Both the position numbers and the translations under genes were made by a program. From Nocardia sp. NRRL S-836 (GTDB lineage: Bacteria > Actinomycetota > Actinomycetes > Mycobacteriales > Pseudonocardiaceae), in NCBI RefSeq assembly GCF_001279525.1, contig NZ_LGDY01000125.1, positions 1-64,000 of the forward strand: 64,000 nucleotides of DNA, in the 5' to 3' direction. Under the pieces are notes generated by a model. That model was not told the origin of the DNA and did not search any database. It worked only from the letters and a program-made list of their open reading frames with translations. Positions within the stretch are counted from its first letter, which is position 1. Each line of letters opens with the position of its first letter. Below, in pieces: positions 55,275 to 63,951 of this stretch.

Positions 55275-56420
55275 TCAGCGGCTCGGCAGGACCTGCACGG
55301 CGAACGACTCGGCCTTGGGGAAGGCGAACCCCAGCAACGCGTGGCCGTCCTTCTCCAGGGCGCCGAGGTCCTTCTTGGACACCTTGGTGAACGGCTCGAC
55401 CACCAGCGTGTAGGCCTTCTTCTCCTTGTCCACCCGCCAGATGCCCTGCAACAGCCCGCCGATCAGCAGGTTGCCGCGCAGCACGCCGCCGCGCACCGTC
55501 ATCATCAGGCCGTACCGGCGGCACCACTCGGCGAACGACAGCCCGTCCGGGACGATCCGCTCCCGGTTGGCGTGCGAGAGCAGCACGTTGTCGAACTCCG
55601 GCAGGTACCGCGGCGGCGCCGGCACCCCGTCGTCGGGCAGCTCACCCTCCGGCACGTCGAACAGCTCCTTGCCGTTCTCGTCCAGGTACACCCGCAGGGA
55701 CGGCCGCATCCGGTCGACCACCTCATTCAGCCTGGTCAGGCCGCACCACGCCTGCACGTCGTTGACGCTCGCCGGCCCGAACGCCGCCAGGTAGCGGCGG
55801 ATCATCGCCTCCACCGACGGCGCCGGGTCGACCGGCCGGTCCAGCCACGTGGTCGCGGAGGCGTGGATCGTGCGGCTCGTGCCGCCCCAGGTGCCGCGGG
55901 GCGGGATCTGCACCAGTGCGGCCAGGTTGCGGACCGCGTAGGCCAGCGTGTCCGGTTTGCGGTCCGGCCAGCGCTCGTGCAGCGCCCTGCCGAGGTCGGC
56001 GGGCGTGCGCGGTTGCTCGTCCAGCAGCTCCAGGCCGGCCTTCACGACCGCGTCCAGGTCGAGGCCCTTCACGACCGCGCCGTGGCTGGAGTTCGTGTAG
56101 AGGTCGCGGTCGAGCACCGGCTGCACGAGCGGGCGCAGCGTCATGCAGTCGTCCGGGGTCACCAGGTGGATGGTCGAGCGCATCAGCGCCGTGCGGACCA
56201 GCTGCCGGTCGGCGACCATTGTGGACAGCCGCTCCGGCCGGTACCCGCGCAGCCGCGACCAGAGGCCGATGTACGGGCCGGTCGGGATCTGCGCGTGCAT
56301 GCCGACCAGGTGCTCGACCACGTCGCGCTCGGGCAGGTCGAGTCTGCGCAGCAGGTACTGCCGGGACAGCAGAGCACGGTTGAGCGTGCGGACGCTCAAC
56401 CGTGCCGTGGCCGAAGTCAT
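55275..56420 (-). CDS. AlkZ-like DNA glycosylase (HTH_42 winged-helix family)
   Basis: This 381-residue winged-helix DNA-binding protein is of the HTH_42/AlkZ family. Blocks are VRTLNRALLSRQYLLRR, VGMHAQIPTGPYIGLWSRLR and RSTIHLVTPDD. AlkZ excises bulky alkyl adducts with a QxQ motif; here the site reads His42-Ala43-Gln44. Family members encoded in azinomycin, hedamycin and trioxacarcin clusters give self-resistance. The ATG at 56420 is chosen. Self-protection against a DNA-alkylating product is a reasoned inference. Confidence 0.82.
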   Translation of the reverse strand: MTSATARLSVRTLNRALLSRQYLLRRLDLPERDVVEHLVGMHAQIPTGPYIGLWSRLRGYRPERLSTMVADRQLVRTALMRSTIHLVTPDDCMTLRPLVQPVLDRDLYTNSSHGAVVKGLDLDAVVKAGLELLDEQPRTPADLGRALHERWPDRKPDTLAYAVRNLAALVQIPPRGTWGGTSRTIHASATTWLDRPVDPAPSVEAMIRRYLAAFGPASVNDVQAWCGLTRLNEVVDRMRPSLRVYLDENGKELFDVPEGELPDDGVPAPPRYLPEFDNVLLSHANRERIVPDGLSFAEWCRRYGLMMTVRGGVLRGNLLIGGLLQGIWRVDKEKKAYTLVVEPFTKVSKKDLGALEKDGHALLGFAFPKAESFAVQVLPSR

Positions 56421-56538
56421 GTCGTGGATCCTTCCAGATGGTGCAGCGGTCCTGTCGCGGGAAGCCCGCCGTTTGCGGCCGGGACGTTGCCCGGACCCAG
56501 CCAAGCGTTTCGAACACGCGTTCGGTACGGTCGCCTGT

Positions 56539-57693
56539 GTGAAGCTCGTCGTGCAGATCAAGCTGCTACCGACCCCTGCGCAGGCGGCAGCGTTGCGGTC
56601 GACTCTGCGCGCGTGCAACGACGCCGCTGGTGACGTGTCCCAGGTCGGGTTCGAGACAGGTGTGCTTCGCGAATACGCGCTGCGCAAGCTCACCTACGCC
56701 GCACTGAGGGCGCGAGGTCTGGGCGCGCAAGCCGCCCAGCATGTCATCAAGAAGGTCGCAGACGCCTATGCCACGTTGCACGCGAACATCCGCGGCGGCA
56801 ACCTCGGCTCTACAGGTAGCGGACGGCGAGCAAAGGCGGAGTCGACACCGATCACATTCCGCCACGATGCGGCGCAGCCTTTCGATGACCGCTGCCTGTC
56901 GTGGCAGCACGATCGACGGACAGTCTCGATCTGGACCGTCACCGGCCGGATGAAGAACGTGAGGTTCACAGGTTCGCCGGATCAGCTCGCGATCTTGAGG
57001 GCACATCGGCGAGGCGAGTCGGATCTGGTGTCGCGGGACGGTATGTGGTTCCTGATCGCCACCTGCGACATCGAGGAGAAGCCCGAGTTCGAACCGGTCG
57101 ACTGGATCGGAGTGGACCGCGGCATCGTGAACCTGGCGACCACCAGCGACCTGGACAACTTTCAGGGACGCGGCTTGCGGCGTTATCGGCGCTGGCACGC
57201 CAGGAAACGCGCTGAGCTGCAGGCCAAGCAGACGAAGTCGGCGCGGCGCCGGTTGAAGCGCCGCGCCAAGCGTGAATCCCGACACGCGACGCACGTGAAC
57301 CATGGGGTTGCCAAGCAGGTTGTGGCTGTTGCCGAACGCACCGGTCGCGGTATCGCCCTGGAAGACTTGGGCGGCATCCGTGACCGGGTCACGGTTTCCC
57401 GGCACCAGCGGGCCACACTCGCCAGTTGGCCGTTCCACCAACTCGAACGACACATCCGCTACAAAGCCCGGCGCGCGGGTGTTCCTGTGCTGACCGTCGA
57501 TGCTCGGTACACCAGCCAGATGTGTCCGAGGTGTCGGCATAGCGAACGCGCCAACCGTCCCTCCAGGGACAACTTCCACTGTCGCCGGTGCGGTCTCGCT
57601 GGACCCGCCGACGTCGTCGCCGCCGTGAACGTCCGAAACCGGGCACGGTCGGTGTGGGTACATGTCAACGTGCCCGACCTGGTCCCCGCCTAA
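56539..57693 (+). CDS. tnpB: RNA-guided endonuclease TnpB (IS605 OrfB family)
   Basis: This 384-residue TnpB has an intact RuvC triad: Asp193 (GVDRGIVNLA), Glu275 (IALEDLGG) and Asp358 (PADVVAAVN). The zinc finger has Cys329/Cys332 (CPRC) and Cys348/Cys351 (CRRC). Family members are RNA-guided nucleases that use an omega RNA from the element's 3' end. The GTG at 56539 is preferred; the open frame upstream runs through the neighbouring gene. It appears functional. Confidence 0.92.
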   Translation: MKLVVQIKLLPTPAQAAALRSTLRACNDAAGDVSQVGFETGVLREYALRKLTYAALRARGLGAQAAQHVIKKVADAYATLHANIRGGNLGSTGSGRRAKAESTPITFRHDAAQPFDDRCLSWQHDRRTVSIWTVTGRMKNVRFTGSPDQLAILRAHRRGESDLVSRDGMWFLIATCDIEEKPEFEPVDWIGVDRGIVNLATTSDLDNFQGRGLRRYRRWHARKRAELQAKQTKSARRRLKRRAKRESRHATHVNHGVAKQVVAVAERTGRGIALEDLGGIRDRVTVSRHQRATLASWPFHQLERHIRYKARRAGVPVLTVDARYTSQMCPRCRHSERANRPSRDNFHCRRCGLAGPADVVAAVNVRNRARSVWVHVNVPDLVPA

Positions 57694-57804
57694 TCGGAGA
57701 CCAGGAGATGCGGCCCGCGCACGCGCAGCCAGCCGTGCTCGAGGAACGCGAACAACGCCTACCGGGATCGAGCCTCCAGGCTCGGACTTCAAGGCCGAGT
57801 AGTT
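57640..57804 (+). ncRNA. Candidate omega RNA at the TnpB element 3' end
   Basis: Omega RNAs of TnpB systems cover the end of tnpB and the element's right end. Here GGAGACCAGGAG and GAGCCTCCAGGCTC segments can fold, and the tail ends GGCCGAGTAGTTGAC. The guide would be the sequence directly after 57804. The boundaries are inferred from the family, not seen. Confidence 0.4.
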
Positions 57805-58925
57805 GACCGCAGCCCCCGGAAGAACTCGCGCAGTTCGTCGATCAGCACGCCCGGCTGCTCGATGGCCGGGAAGTGGCCACCCTCGTCCAGGTCGCGCCAG
57901 TACCGCAGGTCCGTGAAGCGCTTCTCGCACCACGCGCGCGGCACCCACGAGTTCTTCGGGAAGATCGAGCAGCCGGTCGGCACGTGGACCTGGTCGGTCG
58001 GCACCTTCTGGTAGCTCTCCCAGTACAGCCGCGCGGACGACGCGCCGGTGCCGGCCAGCCAGTGCCCGGTGACCGAGTCGAGCAGCCGGTCGCGCGGGAT
58101 CGCCTGCTCCAGGTCGCCGTCGTGGTCGGCCCACTCCCAGAACTTCTCCGCCACCCACGCCGCCTGTGCGGCCGGCGAGTCCGCGAGGCCGTAGCCGAGG
58201 GTCTGCGGGCGGGTCGACTGGATCGAGGCGTAGCCGGAGCCCTTCTGCCACATCGAGTACGCGACACCGAGCCGTGCCTGGTCGGCCGCGTCGAGCTCGA
58301 CGGGCTCCTCCGGCTTCGGCGCCACGGGCATGGTGAGGTGGATGCCGGTCAGCCGCTCCGGGTGGCGGATCGCCAGGGTCGCGGTCGTGTACGAACCCCA
58401 GTCGCCGCCGTGGGCCGCGAACTTCTCATAACCCAGGCGGGTCATCAGCTCGGCCCACGCGTCGGCGATGCGCGGGATGTCCCAGCCGGTGGTGACGGGC
58501 CGGTCGCTGAAGCCGTAGCCGGGCAGCGAGGGCACGACGACGTGGAACGCGTCGGCGGGGTCCTCCGGGTCGGCCAGCGCGTCGATGATGTCGAGCTGCT
58601 CGACGACCGAGCCGGGCCAGCCGTGCGTGACCAGCAGCGGCATCGCGTGCTCGTGCCGGGAGCGGACGTGGATGAAGTGGACGCCGAGGCCGTCGAAGTC
58701 CGTGCGGTACTGGGGGAACGAGTTCAGCCGCGCCTCCGTCTCCCGCCAGTCGTACTTGTGCTGCCAGTACTCGCACAGCTCCTTGGCGAACGCGAGCGGC
58801 ACGCCCTGCGACCAGTCGCCGACGGTCTCCGCCTCCGGCCACCGCGTGCGGGCGAGCCGGTCGCGCAGGTCGTCCAGCGCCTCCTGCGGGGTCTCGATGC
58901 GGAACGGCCTCACCTCGGCGCTCAT
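57789..58925 (-). CDS. Epoxide hydrolase (EHN domain, alpha/beta hydrolase), 3' end altered by TnpB element
   Basis: This 378-residue epoxide hydrolase resembles microsomal-type enzymes. The EHN lid is at residues 1-110 (FRIETPQEALDDLRDRL). The nucleophile is Asp175 in AHGGDWGS, the oxyanion motif is HGWPGS, and the catalytic His351 is in EGGHFPAIEQP. The final residues STTRP and the stop are encoded by the right end of the TnpB element. The core fold looks intact. It might open an epoxide of the polyketide. Its start overlaps the glycosyltransferase stop. Confidence 0.92.
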   Translation of the reverse strand: MSAEVRPFRIETPQEALDDLRDRLARTRWPEAETVGDWSQGVPLAFAKELCEYWQHKYDWRETEARLNSFPQYRTDFDGLGVHFIHVRSRHEHAMPLLVTHGWPGSVVEQLDIIDALADPEDPADAFHVVVPSLPGYGFSDRPVTTGWDIPRIADAWAELMTRLGYEKFAAHGGDWGSYTTATLAIRHPERLTGIHLTMPVAPKPEEPVELDAADQARLGVAYSMWQKGSGYASIQSTRPQTLGYGLADSPAAQAAWVAEKFWEWADHDGDLEQAIPRDRLLDSVTGHWLAGTGASSARLYWESYQKVPTDQVHVPTGCSIFPKNSWVPRAWCEKRFTDLRYWRDLDEGGHFPAIEQPGVLIDELREFFRGLRSTTRP

Positions 58926-60082
58926 GCCCTTCCTCCCTCTGCCACCAGCTTCTCCAGCAGTACGAGGACGTCGACGGGCAGGGGCAGCGCGTGGATCTCC
59001 CTGGCGAGCTCCTGCGACCGCAGCCGGTACGACGGGTCGGCCAGCAGCTCGCGGACGGCCGCGGCGGAGCGTTCCGGTGTGTCCTCACCACGCGGAATCG
59101 TCAGCGCGGCACCGTACTCGGCCCAGCGCTCGGACGGCGCGACGGTGTGCATCAGCGTCGGCACCAGCAGCTGCGGCACGCCCGCGTTCGTCGCGGTCAT
59201 GCTCGTGACGCCACCGCCGTGGCTCACGATGACGTCGCAGGTGGGCGCCAGCACGTCGAGCGGGATCCAGCCGATGCGCACACCCGGCAGCTCGTCGCGC
59301 AGGTCGGCGGCGATCGACTCCGGTGCGGCGACGACGATCTCGGCGTCGACGGACTTCAGGTTCTCGTACATCTCGCGCAGCAGCCCGCCGTACTGGCCGC
59401 GGGCGACCTTGCCGCCGGCCTGGCTGCCCGCGGTGATGGCGACGCGGCGCTTGCCGGGCGTCTTGGTGTACATCCACGGTTCCAGCCGCTTCTGCTGGTT
59501 GCCGGGGATCCAGCGCATCATCTGCGCGGGCACGGAGTCCGGCGGCCGCAGGCTCGGCGGGCAGATGTCGATCCACAGGTCGGGTTCGGGCAGCGCGTCG
59601 AGGCCGAGCTCGTCGAGCTCGGGCCGCAGCACCTGGTTCGCGCCGAAGTCCATCTCGGTCGGCGCGGCCGGGTCCCACGCGTGCCGCACGAACGGGATGC
59701 CGTAGCGCGTGCAGATCAGGCCCGCGGCGTACGACAGCATGCCGGCGACGACCAGGTCCGGCCGCCACGCCTCGACCAGCGCGGTCAGGCGGGGCAGGCT
59801 GTGCAGCCCGAGGCGGGCGAACCCGCGGCCGGCGAACCGCATCTCCTCGACGGGCTCGTGCGGCAGCGCGAGCTTGCTGCCGTCGCGGTCGGTGAACATC
59901 CACTCCGGCGGGGTGACGTCGGTGACCGGCACGGCCGGAAGGCCCGCACCGGCGACGTACGGGAGCATTTCCTCACTGGAGGCCATGAAGACCTCGTGGC
60001 CCGCGTTGCGAGCCGTCTGCGCCAGCGGGGCGAGCGCGAACACTGTCGCCGGGCTTCCACCGGCCAGGAACAGAATCTTCAT
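58922..60082 (-). CDS. GT1-family glycosyltransferase
   Basis: This GT-B fold glycosyltransferase of 386 residues is of the macrolide/anthracycline/angucycline type. It starts MKILFLAGGSPATVFALAPLA and has the nucleotide-sugar region IPLDVLAPTCDVIVSHGGGVT with TNAGVPQLLVPTLMHTV. It should attach a deoxysugar to the polyketide, but no NDP-sugar synthesis genes lie in this window. It overlaps the epoxide hydrolase start by four bases and is separated from the MFS gene by a hairpin. Confidence 0.92.
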   Translation of the reverse strand: MKILFLAGGSPATVFALAPLAQTARNAGHEVFMASSEEMLPYVAGAGLPAVPVTDVTPPEWMFTDRDGSKLALPHEPVEEMRFAGRGFARLGLHSLPRLTALVEAWRPDLVVAGMLSYAAGLICTRYGIPFVRHAWDPAAPTEMDFGANQVLRPELDELGLDALPEPDLWIDICPPSLRPPDSVPAQMMRWIPGNQQKRLEPWMYTKTPGKRRVAITAGSQAGGKVARGQYGGLLREMYENLKSVDAEIVVAAPESIAADLRDELPGVRIGWIPLDVLAPTCDVIVSHGGGVTSMTATNAGVPQLLVPTLMHTVAPSERWAEYGAALTIPRGEDTPERSAAAVRELLADPSYRLRSQELAREIHALPLPVDVLVLLEKLVAEGGRA

Positions 60083-60113
60083 GGCTCCTCTTCACGAGCA
60101 CGGACGACGGATC

Positions 60114-60145
60114 GGTGGAAGGCCCGGGACAGCGGGCCTTCCACC
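60114..60145 (-). terminator. Hairpin between MFS and glycosyltransferase genes
   Basis: The arm GGTGGAAGGCCCG (60114-60126) pairs with 60133-60145 just after the minus-strand MFS stop. Confidence 0.7.
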
Positions 60146-60160
60146 GAGGGCGAGCACCGG

Positions 60161-61639
60161 TCAGGCGGCGGCCGGGGTCTCCAGCTGCTCCTCCGCGGCG
60201 CGCTTGGGCAGCGCGAACGTGAGCAGCAGGATCACCACGGCCAGTCCGAGCGTGCTGTACAGCGCGGGCTGGAACGCCGTCGCGAACTTCTCGGCCGTGG
60301 TGCCGGTGGCCTCGTCGAGCGGCGTCAGGAACACGAACGACACCAGCGCGATGCCGAACGCGAGACCGAGCTGCTGCATCGTGTTGATGACACCGGAGGC
60401 CGAGCCGGCGTGCTCGTGCGGGACGTCGGTCAGCGCGAACATCGTGATGGGCGGCGCCACCAGGCCGAAGCCAAGACCGATGATCAGCAGCGGCAGCACC
60501 ATCTGCCAGGTGCTGACCTGCGGGCTGAGCACCAGCAGGAACACACCCAGGCCGATGGCGGTCATGACGGCACCGATCTGCAGCACCGCGCGGCCGAACT
60601 TCTGCACCAGCACCGTCACCGACGCGCCCGAGGTGATGAACGCGCCGACGCAGAACGCGAGCGCGGTCAGACCGGCGTGCAGCGCCGTCCAGCCCAGGCC
60701 CATCTGCATGAACAGGTACCAGGCGAGGAAGAACGCGCCGGTGAACATGAACAGGCCGAGCTGCAGCGCGTTGCCCGCGGCGAAGCTGCGGGCCTTGAAC
60801 AGGCCGAGCGGCACGAGCGGCGCGTCGTCCTTGCGCTCCTTGTTGCGCTCGAACGCGATGAACGCGACGAGCAGCACCACGGACGCGCCGATGGACCAGA
60901 ACGTCCACGCGGGCCAGCCCAGCTCGTGGCCGAGCGTGAGCGGGTAGAGCAGGGCGACGACGAAGCCCATCGCGAGCACGACGCCGAGCACGTCGAGCCT
61001 GGTCTTCTTCTCGCCCTTGGACTCGGTGATGTACTTCCACCCGAAGAACAGGCCCAGCACGCCGATCGGGACGTTCATCAGGAACACCGGGCGCCAGTCG
61101 AGGCCGAACAGGTTGGCCTGCACGACCACGCCACCGATCAGCGGCGCGACGGTGGCCGCGAGACCGCCGACGATGCCGTAGATGGCGAACACCTTGCCGC
61201 GCTCACCGGCGCTGAACGTGACGTGGATGATCGAGAGGACCTGGGGCACCATCAGACCCGCCATCGCCCCCTGCAGCAGGCGCGAGGCGATGAGCATCTC
61301 GGGGTTCAGGGCGATGCCGCACAGCAGTGACGCCACCACGAAGCCGATCACGCCGGTCTGGAAGACGCGCTTGCGGCCGTAGATGTCGCCCAACCGGCCA
61401 CCGGTGATCAGCAGCAGGGCGAACGCAAGCACGTAGCCCGCCGAGATCCATTGGATGGACGAGTAGCTCGCACCGAGTGTGCGCTGGATCGACGGGATGG
61501 CCACGCTGACCACGTTCCCGTCGAGCATGTCCATGAACACCGCTACGAGCAACGTGACGAGCGCGAACCAACGGGCTCGGTCGCCGGCGGCGGGAGTCGC
61601 CTCCCGCGACGTCACCGACCTGGATTCGGTCGTGGTCAT
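60161..61639 (-). CDS. MFS drug exporter (DHA2/EmrB-QacA family)
   Basis: This 492-residue, 14-helix proton-driven exporter begins with a polar leader and the helix-1 motif FALVTLLVAVFMDMLDGNVVSV. Motif A is GGRLGDIYGRKRVF and motif C appears in helix 5. Such exporters are routine self-resistance genes in antibiotic clusters, and it probably removes the aromatic product. It is divergent from the nitroreductase gene over a 196-base region with no obvious regulator gene nearby. Confidence 0.93.
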   Translation of the reverse strand: MTTTESRSVTSREATPAAGDRARWFALVTLLVAVFMDMLDGNVVSVAIPSIQRTLGASYSSIQWISAGYVLAFALLLITGGRLGDIYGRKRVFQTGVIGFVVASLLCGIALNPEMLIASRLLQGAMAGLMVPQVLSIIHVTFSAGERGKVFAIYGIVGGLAATVAPLIGGVVVQANLFGLDWRPVFLMNVPIGVLGLFFGWKYITESKGEKKTRLDVLGVVLAMGFVVALLYPLTLGHELGWPAWTFWSIGASVVLLVAFIAFERNKERKDDAPLVPLGLFKARSFAAGNALQLGLFMFTGAFFLAWYLFMQMGLGWTALHAGLTALAFCVGAFITSGASVTVLVQKFGRAVLQIGAVMTAIGLGVFLLVLSPQVSTWQMVLPLLIIGLGFGLVAPPITMFALTDVPHEHAGSASGVINTMQQLGLAFGIALVSFVFLTPLDEATGTTAEKFATAFQPALYSTLGLAVVILLLTFALPKRAAEEQLETPAAA

Positions 61640-61835
61640 GTGAATCTCCTCTGTGCGGCTGGCCGCATGAAGACAGTTGTCTGCGTCCTGAGGATCGCCC
61701 TGTGCGCTAGACCCGTGCTTGAGCGAGCCGGCCGATCACGGCTCTAGTGCCGCTCGAGAGCGTGCCGGGATCGTGGGCGCGAAAACCCTGACGGACTGAG
61801 GTCTGTCCACGATTCAGGAACTGTGAGGGACCGCG
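61640..61835. promoter_or_regulatory. Divergent promoter region of MFS and nitroreductase genes
   Basis: This non-coding stretch has a short inverted repeat AGACA-GT-TGTCT near 61672 and a CTCGAGAG-type palindrome near 61750. Both promoters should lie here. No firm -35/-10 pair was found. Confidence 0.4.
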
Positions 61836-62432
61836 ATGGCCAATATCGCAATCGACTCAGCCGCCCAGGACCTGCTCTTCCGGGAGGCGCACTCGGCCCA
61901 CCGGTTCACCGACGAGCCGGTCTCGGACGAGGCGGTCCAGGCGATCTACGACCTGATCAAGTACGCGCCCACGTCGATGAACATGCAGGCGCTGCGGGTC
62001 GTACTCGTCCGGTCGGACGACGCGCGCGAGCGCCTGGTCCGGCAGATGATCGACACCAACAAGGAGAAGACGGCCGGCGCGCCGCTCGTCGCCATCGTCG
62101 CCGCCGACCTCGACTTCCACGAGGAGCTGCCCCGGCTGTTCCCGCACTTCCCGCAGGCGAAGGACATCTTCTTCGCCCAGCGCGACGACCGGGTGCCGCA
62201 CGCGGTGAGCAGCGCGACGCTGCAGCTGGGCTACTTCATCCTCGGCGTGCGGGCCGCCGGCCTCGGCGCGGGCCCGATGGCGGGTTTCGACGTCGACGGC
62301 GTGAACAAGGAGTTCTTCGGCGACGGCAAGCACCACGCGGTCTGCGTGATGGTCATCGGCACGCCGGCGGAGGACGCCTACTACCCGCGTCTGCCGCGGC
62401 TGGAGTACGACGAGGTGTTCACCACCGTCTGA
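61836..62432 (+). CDS. Nitroreductase family protein (RutE/malonic semialdehyde reductase-like)
   Basis: This FMN-binding nitroreductase-fold protein of 198 residues resembles RutE: AHSAHRFTDEPVSDEAVQAI, YAPTSMNMQALRVVLVRS, GAGPMAGFDVDGV and RLEYDEVF. It uses NAD(P)H to reduce small carbonyl or nitro compounds. In this cluster it could act on the polyketide or help recycle a C3 unit. It does not look like a SagB azoline dehydrogenase, so it probably does not complement the protein at 43656. Confidence 0.88.
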   Translation: MANIAIDSAAQDLLFREAHSAHRFTDEPVSDEAVQAIYDLIKYAPTSMNMQALRVVLVRSDDARERLVRQMIDTNKEKTAGAPLVAIVAADLDFHEELPRLFPHFPQAKDIFFAQRDDRVPHAVSSATLQLGYFILGVRAAGLGAGPMAGFDVDGVNKEFFGDGKHHAVCVMVIGTPAEDAYYPRLPRLEYDEVFTTV

Positions 62433-62451
62433 CCGACGGGACCACACGTAT

Positions 62452-62486
62452 CGGGCCGCCCCGCGAGATCCTCGCGAGGCGGCCCG
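62452..62486. terminator. Terminator between nitroreductase and acyltransferase genes
   Basis: The arm CGGGCCGCCCCGCGAG (62452-62467) pairs with 62471-62486, with a small mismatch, in the gap between converging genes. Confidence 0.75.
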
Positions 62487-62501
62487 GTTCGTGTGCGCCG
62501 C

Positions 62502-63794
62502 TCAGGACGACACGACGGGCTGCGGCTCGTCCTGGGGCTTGCCGGCGACCTCCGTGGCCTTGGCCTTGGCCACCTCGGCCGCCACGACGGCCTCCACCGC
62601 CTCAGCCGCCGCCGCGGCCTTGGCGGCCTTCGCGGCCGCCCGTTCCCGCTTCTCGGCCTTGGTGAGCGACCACCGCACCATCGCGGGCAGCTCGACGAAC
62701 CGGTAGGTCAGGTACGCCACGCCCAGAGACGCGACCAACGCCCCCACCAGGAACAGCACGGCGATCGGCGTGCTCCACGCCGGACCGGCCAGCCCGCCGT
62801 ACGGCCCGGCCTCCACCCCGAACGCCCGGTGCCCGTTCTTCAGCACGAGGTCGTGCACCAGGTAGAAGCTGAACGTCAGGTCGCCCAGGAAGAACATCTT
62901 CCGGCCGTTGACCCACGTCTTGCGCCCCTTGATGTCCGCGACGGCCGCGGCCGGCACGAGCAGCGCGATCGGGATGATCATCGAGGCCGCGTAGTTGTAG
63001 AGGAAGCTCCACGGCGACAGCGTGGTCAGCACGTACCCGATGACCGTCAGCACCAGGGCGCCGGTGAGCGGGAAGCCGATCCAGCGGCCGGTCATGACGA
63101 TCCGCGCGAGCAGCATGCCGACGAAGAACTCCAGCAGCCGCACCGGCGGGAACAGGTAGACGAACCAGATCTGCGTCCACGACGCGCCCTCGCCCCAGAG
63201 CCACTGCGGCGTGGACGGCAGGAACGTCTTCGACACCAGCGGCATCAGGATGACCAGCGCGACCGTGGCGACCAGCGCGAGCCACAGCAGGTTGTCCCTG
63301 ACCTTGCGGGCGAGGAAGATCAGCGCGGGGAAGGTCAGGTAGTACAGCAGGTCGACCGACAGCGACCAGCTCACGCCGTTCGCGCTGTCCAGGAACGAGT
63401 TGTCGGGGACCCAGGCCTGCACCAGGAACAGGTTCGCGAGCGACTGCCAGAGCCCGACCTCGGCGCCGAACGCGACCAGCGAGACGATCGCGACCGCCCA
63501 CGTGACGACGTGCACCGGCAGGATGCGCATGAGCCGGCGGCGCAGGAACCGCGGCGTCGTGTCGTTCGGCCGGTAGGACCAGGTGAGCACGAATCCGCTG
63601 AGCACGAAGAAGAACGCGACCGCCGCCGACGCACCGCTGGTGAGCCAGATGTAGATGCCGCCCACGGTCTGGTCGGTGAAGACGAACGAGATCGCGCCGT
63701 GGAACGCGAACACGAGCAGCGCCGCCACGAAACGCATGCCGTGCAGCGACTTGAGCTTGGGTGGTGCCTTGGTGGTCTCGGTTGTCTCGGACAC
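62502..63794 (-). CDS. Acyltransferase 3 family membrane O-acyltransferase
   Basis: This 430-residue membrane acyltransferase has about ten helices. The family start LKSLHGMRFVAALLVFAFHG carries the conserved His, and FFVLSGFVLTWSY follows. The C-terminal 60 residues are an Ala/Lys/Glu-rich tail (AAAKAAKAAAAAEAVEAVV). It may acylate the sugar or aglycone of the product, as in several macrolide and aromatic pathways, or a cell-surface glycan. Confidence 0.9.
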   Translation of the reverse strand: MSETTETTKAPPKLKSLHGMRFVAALLVFAFHGAISFVFTDQTVGGIYIWLTSGASAAVAFFFVLSGFVLTWSYRPNDTTPRFLRRRLMRILPVHVVTWAVAIVSLVAFGAEVGLWQSLANLFLVQAWVPDNSFLDSANGVSWSLSVDLLYYLTFPALIFLARKVRDNLLWLALVATVALVILMPLVSKTFLPSTPQWLWGEGASWTQIWFVYLFPPVRLLEFFVGMLLARIVMTGRWIGFPLTGALVLTVIGYVLTTLSPWSFLYNYAASMIIPIALLVPAAAVADIKGRKTWVNGRKMFFLGDLTFSFYLVHDLVLKNGHRAFGVEAGPYGGLAGPAWSTPIAVLFLVGALVASLGVAYLTYRFVELPAMVRWSLTKAEKRERAAAKAAKAAAAAEAVEAVVAAEVAKAKATEVAGKPQDEPQPVVSS

Positions 63795-63899
63795 GGGGGA
63801 TCACCTTTCGATGCGGCGACGCGGTGCGGACGGGGAATTCGCCCCAATGTCACCGAGTCCACTCGCGACTGTCTTGAACTGCGCAAGAGCACGCACAGC

Positions 63900-63935
63900 G
63901 AGGAGCCCCCGCCGTGACGACGGGGGCTCCTGCCG
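63900..63935. terminator. Terminator upstream of the right-edge gene
   Basis: The inverted repeat AGGAGCCCCCG...CGGGGGCTCCT (about 63902-63932) lies downstream of the partial minus-strand gene at the window edge and probably terminates it. Confidence 0.7.
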
Positions 63936-63951
63936 GTGCCGCGGTGCGTGC

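Larger units (their letters stand above)
56500..57804 (+). mobile_element. IS200/IS605-type TnpB-only element
   Basis: An insertion carrying a single tnpB gene lies between the AlkZ-like and epoxide hydrolase genes. The likely left end includes a palindrome CGAACACGCGTTCG (about 56510-56523). The likely right end is a hairpin-rich tail ending near GTAGTTGAC (57796-57804). No tnpA transposase is present, so it may be non-autonomous for movement. The exact ends are estimated. Confidence 0.6.

Noticed and set aside
56143..56538. Upstream extension of the tnpB frame
   Set aside because: It overlaps the AlkZ-like gene on the other strand and has no TnpB similarity before the GTG at 56539.
61836..62432. 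Nitroreductase considered as the missing azoline dehydrogenase of the RiPP-like operon
   Set aside because: Its motifs match RutE-type reductases, it is 17 kb away, and it is paired with the MFS gene.
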